In this document: positions 5,539-6,651 of the stretch, piece by piece
How the letters are laid out: every line of letters starts with the position of its first letter
How positions within the stretch are numbered: position 1 is the first letter of the stretch
Assembly: GCA_904501815.1 (NCBI GenBank)
Contig: CAJGCN010000071.1
Coordinates: 1 to 6,651 of the forward strand
Source of the DNA: an uncultured Clostridia bacterium
GTDB lineage: Bacteria; Bacillota; Clostridia; Christensenellales; Borkfalkiaceae
Length of the DNA: 6,651 bases
Direction: 5' to 3'
Position numbers and translations under genes: made by a program
Notes under the pieces: generated by a model
Told to the model about the DNA's origin: nothing
The model's input: only the letters and a program-made list of their open reading frames with translations
The model's database searches: none

Positions 5539-6264
5539 TTATTCGCCTTTTTCGATTTGTTCGTCCGTTTTTCCGTAGCGACGGGTTTTCGACGAGAAAT
5601 ACGCAATCGCTTCGTCTAAGTCTGAATCGGAAAATTCAGGGAACATTTTATCGGAAAAATACAGTTCGGCATACGCCGCTTGCCAAAGCAAGAAATTAGA
5701 AAGACGCACTTCCTTACCCGTTCTAATAATCAAATCGGGGTCGGGCTGACCGCCCGTATATAAAAGCTCTGAAAGTCGCTCTTCGGTGAGTGTTTCCCCT
5801 TTTTCCACCGCAAGATTTGCCGCGCGAACGATTTCCGCGCGCGAGCCGTAAGCGAGCGCAACGTTAATTCCTTTGCCCGTAAAGTGCTTGGTTTCGTCTT
5901 CCGATTGCGCCAAAATTTCCTGTACGTCAGCAGGAAGCAAGGCTCTCTCCCCGATAATTCTAAGTCGCGCGCCACGCGCGCAAACCTTACGCATACAGTC
6001 TAAAAATCGAGTGCGAATGAGTTCGAATAAGCCGTCAAGCTCTTTTTGCGGACGGCGTAAATTCTCCGTAGAAAGGGCGTATACCGTGATATAATCTACG
6101 CCTAAATCGAAAGCGTGTTCCATGAGCCCTATCATTCTGTCCACACCTTTTTTATGCCCGTAGGAGCGGGGGCGCAAGCGGGCTTTTGCCCATCTGCCGT
6201 TGCCGTCCATAATAATAGCGATATGTTTGGGGATTGCGTTTCCTTTTATTGTATTCTTCGCCAT
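5539..6264 (-). CDS. uppS: Isoprenyl transferase (undecaprenyl diphosphate synthase, cis-type)
   Basis: UppS condenses isopentenyl diphosphate onto farnesyl diphosphate in cis to give C55 undecaprenyl diphosphate, the carrier for peptidoglycan and other wall polymers. At 241 residues it is of usual length. The diphosphate-binding motif HIAIIMDGNGRW (14-25) supplies Asp20 and Arg24, with Arg33 and His37 following. STENLRRP (65-72) holds the catalytic-region Asn68. The C-terminal signature DLIIRTGKEVRLSNFLLWQ (177-195) supplies Arg181, Arg187 and Ser189, with the Mg-binding-type Glu200 in YAELYF. Two normally conserved positions differ: Trp in STENW is Leu69, and the second small residue after RT is Lys184. 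The ATG at 6264 lies 3 bases after the frr stop and I see no good Shine-Dalgarno sequence, so expression probably depends on translational coupling to frr. Cis-prenyltransferase assignment is firm; the C55 product is inferred from context. Confidence 0.96.
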   Translation of the reverse strand: MAKNTIKGNAIPKHIAIIMDGNGRWAKARLRPRSYGHKKGVDRMIGLMEHAFDLGVDYITVYALSTENLRRPQKELDGLFELIRTRFLDCMRKVCARGARLRIIGERALLPADVQEILAQSEDETKHFTGKGINVALAYGSRAEIVRAANLAVEKGETLTEERLSELLYTGGQPDPDLIIRTGKEVRLSNFLLWQAAYAELYFSDKMFPEFSDSDLDEAIAYFSSKTRRYGKTDEQIEKGE

Positions 6265-6267
6265 AGG

Positions 6268-6651
6268 TTAAATAGACATCAATTCTTTTTCTTTTGCAGA
6301 AATAATATTTTCAAGCTGACCCATATACGAAGAAACCGTCTTTTCCACGTCGGCTTCGCAAGCAGAAGTTTCGTCTTCGGAAAGCTCTTTCGCCGTTTTC
6401 ATTTTCTTCAAAACGTCCATCGCGTCGCGACGGTGGTTGCGTACGGCAACTTTCGCTTCTTCGCCCATTTTCTTGATTTGTTTTACGAGTTCTTTTCTTC
6501 TTTCTTCGGTCATTACGGGGAATACCAAACGGATTACCTGTCCGTCGTTGGTGGGCGTGATGCCGATATTCGACTGCAAAATCGCCTTTTCTACCGCTTT
6601 CAATAAGGATTTATCCCAAAGGTTAATTTGCAAGCAACGCGCGTCGAGCGC
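6268..6651 (-). CDS. frr: Ribosome recycling factor (RRF), 5' end missing at window edge
   Basis: RRF works with EF-G in the cytoplasm to split post-termination ribosomes so that subunits can be reused. The reading frame is open to the right edge and ends with TAA; 127 residues are visible of a family length near 185, so about 58 N-terminal residues lie outside. A TTG at 6631-6633 is not the start: the six codons upstream read ALDARC and continue the family alignment (compare PEARML before the PYDK segment in Bacillus). Family landmarks seen are NLWDKSLLKAVEKAI, the TEERRKELVK segment and VAVRNHRRDA, followed by the long C-terminal helix ending in KEKELMSI, as in other RRFs. It is first in the visible operon; in many Bacillota rpsB-tsf-pyrH lie upstream, so pyrH may be just outside the window. 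Only 3 bases separate it from uppS. The identification is secure. Confidence 0.97.
   Translation of the reverse strand, partial: ALDARCLQINLWDKSLLKAVEKAILQSNIGITPTNDGQVIRLVFPVMTEERRKELVKQIKKMGEEAKVAVRNHRRDAMDVLKKMKTAKELSEDETSACEADVEKTVSSYMGQLENIISAKEKELMSI

Noticed and set aside
5501..5540. Plus-strand terminator (hairpin 5501-5524 followed by a T-run)
   Set aside because: No plus-strand gene ends here; the T-run begins several bases after the stem and reflects the A-rich end of uppS on the other strand.
5484..5606. Upstream extension of cdsA by 41 residues
   Set aside because: It overlaps uppS, is an unusual Lys/Arg-rich stretch, and the ATG at 5483 has a good ribosome site and gives a normal family N-terminus.
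6115..6606. Plus-strand open frame antisense to frr and uppS, and similar antisense frames elsewhere
   Set aside because: These are shadows of well-identified minus-strand genes, with no ribosome sites or recognisable domains.
6631..6633. TTG as the start of frr
   Set aside because: The frame continues to the window edge with residues that match the RRF family, so this is an internal Leu codon of a gene cut by the edge.

Overview
This window is an ordinary core-genome segment of what looks like a Bacillota (Firmicutes) bacterium, most likely of the Clostridia type. The basis is the gene order frr-uppS-cdsA-dxr-rseP, a ylxM-ffh pair, AGGAGG-like ribosome binding sites and a textbook SigA-type promoter. 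A finer placement is not possible from the sequence alone. All seven genes lie on the minus strand, so transcription runs from the right edge to the left.

Right to left, the first block holds the 3' part of frr (6268-6651, cut by the window edge), uppS (5539-6264), cdsA (4596-5483), dxr (3388-4545) and rseP (2044-3333). Gaps are 3, 55, 50 and 54 bases, with no promoter seen inside, so they are probably one operon. Frr recycles ribosomes. UppS makes the C55 lipid carrier for cell-wall synthesis and CdsA makes CDP-diacylglycerol for phospholipids. Dxr commits carbon to the MEP isoprenoid pathway that feeds UppS. RseP is a site-2 membrane protease. The block is therefore mainly envelope lipid biogenesis.

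The second block is ylxM (1685-1948) and ffh (350-1669), the protein part of the signal recognition particle and its small partner. It has its own very strong promoter in the 95-base gap after rseP: perfect TTGACA and TATAAT hexamers 17 bases apart. The -35 hexamer lies in one arm of an 8-bp inverted repeat that may also terminate the upstream operon.

The left 349 bases carry no credible gene. They are a dense mosaic of short perfect inverted repeats. These include a composite inverted-repeat element (about 48-203) with nearly identical inverted ends, resembling a small non-autonomous repeat element, and a two-tier hairpin immediately after ffh. This is the least ordinary part of the window.

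Three start sites were corrected or argued from ribosome binding sites: cdsA at 5483, ylxM at 1948, and rseP at a TTG at 3333. No undescribed multi-gene system is present. The points worth a second look are the repeat mosaic, the promoter/terminator overlap, an acidic insert in RseP, and substitutions at usually conserved positions in UppS and CdsA.
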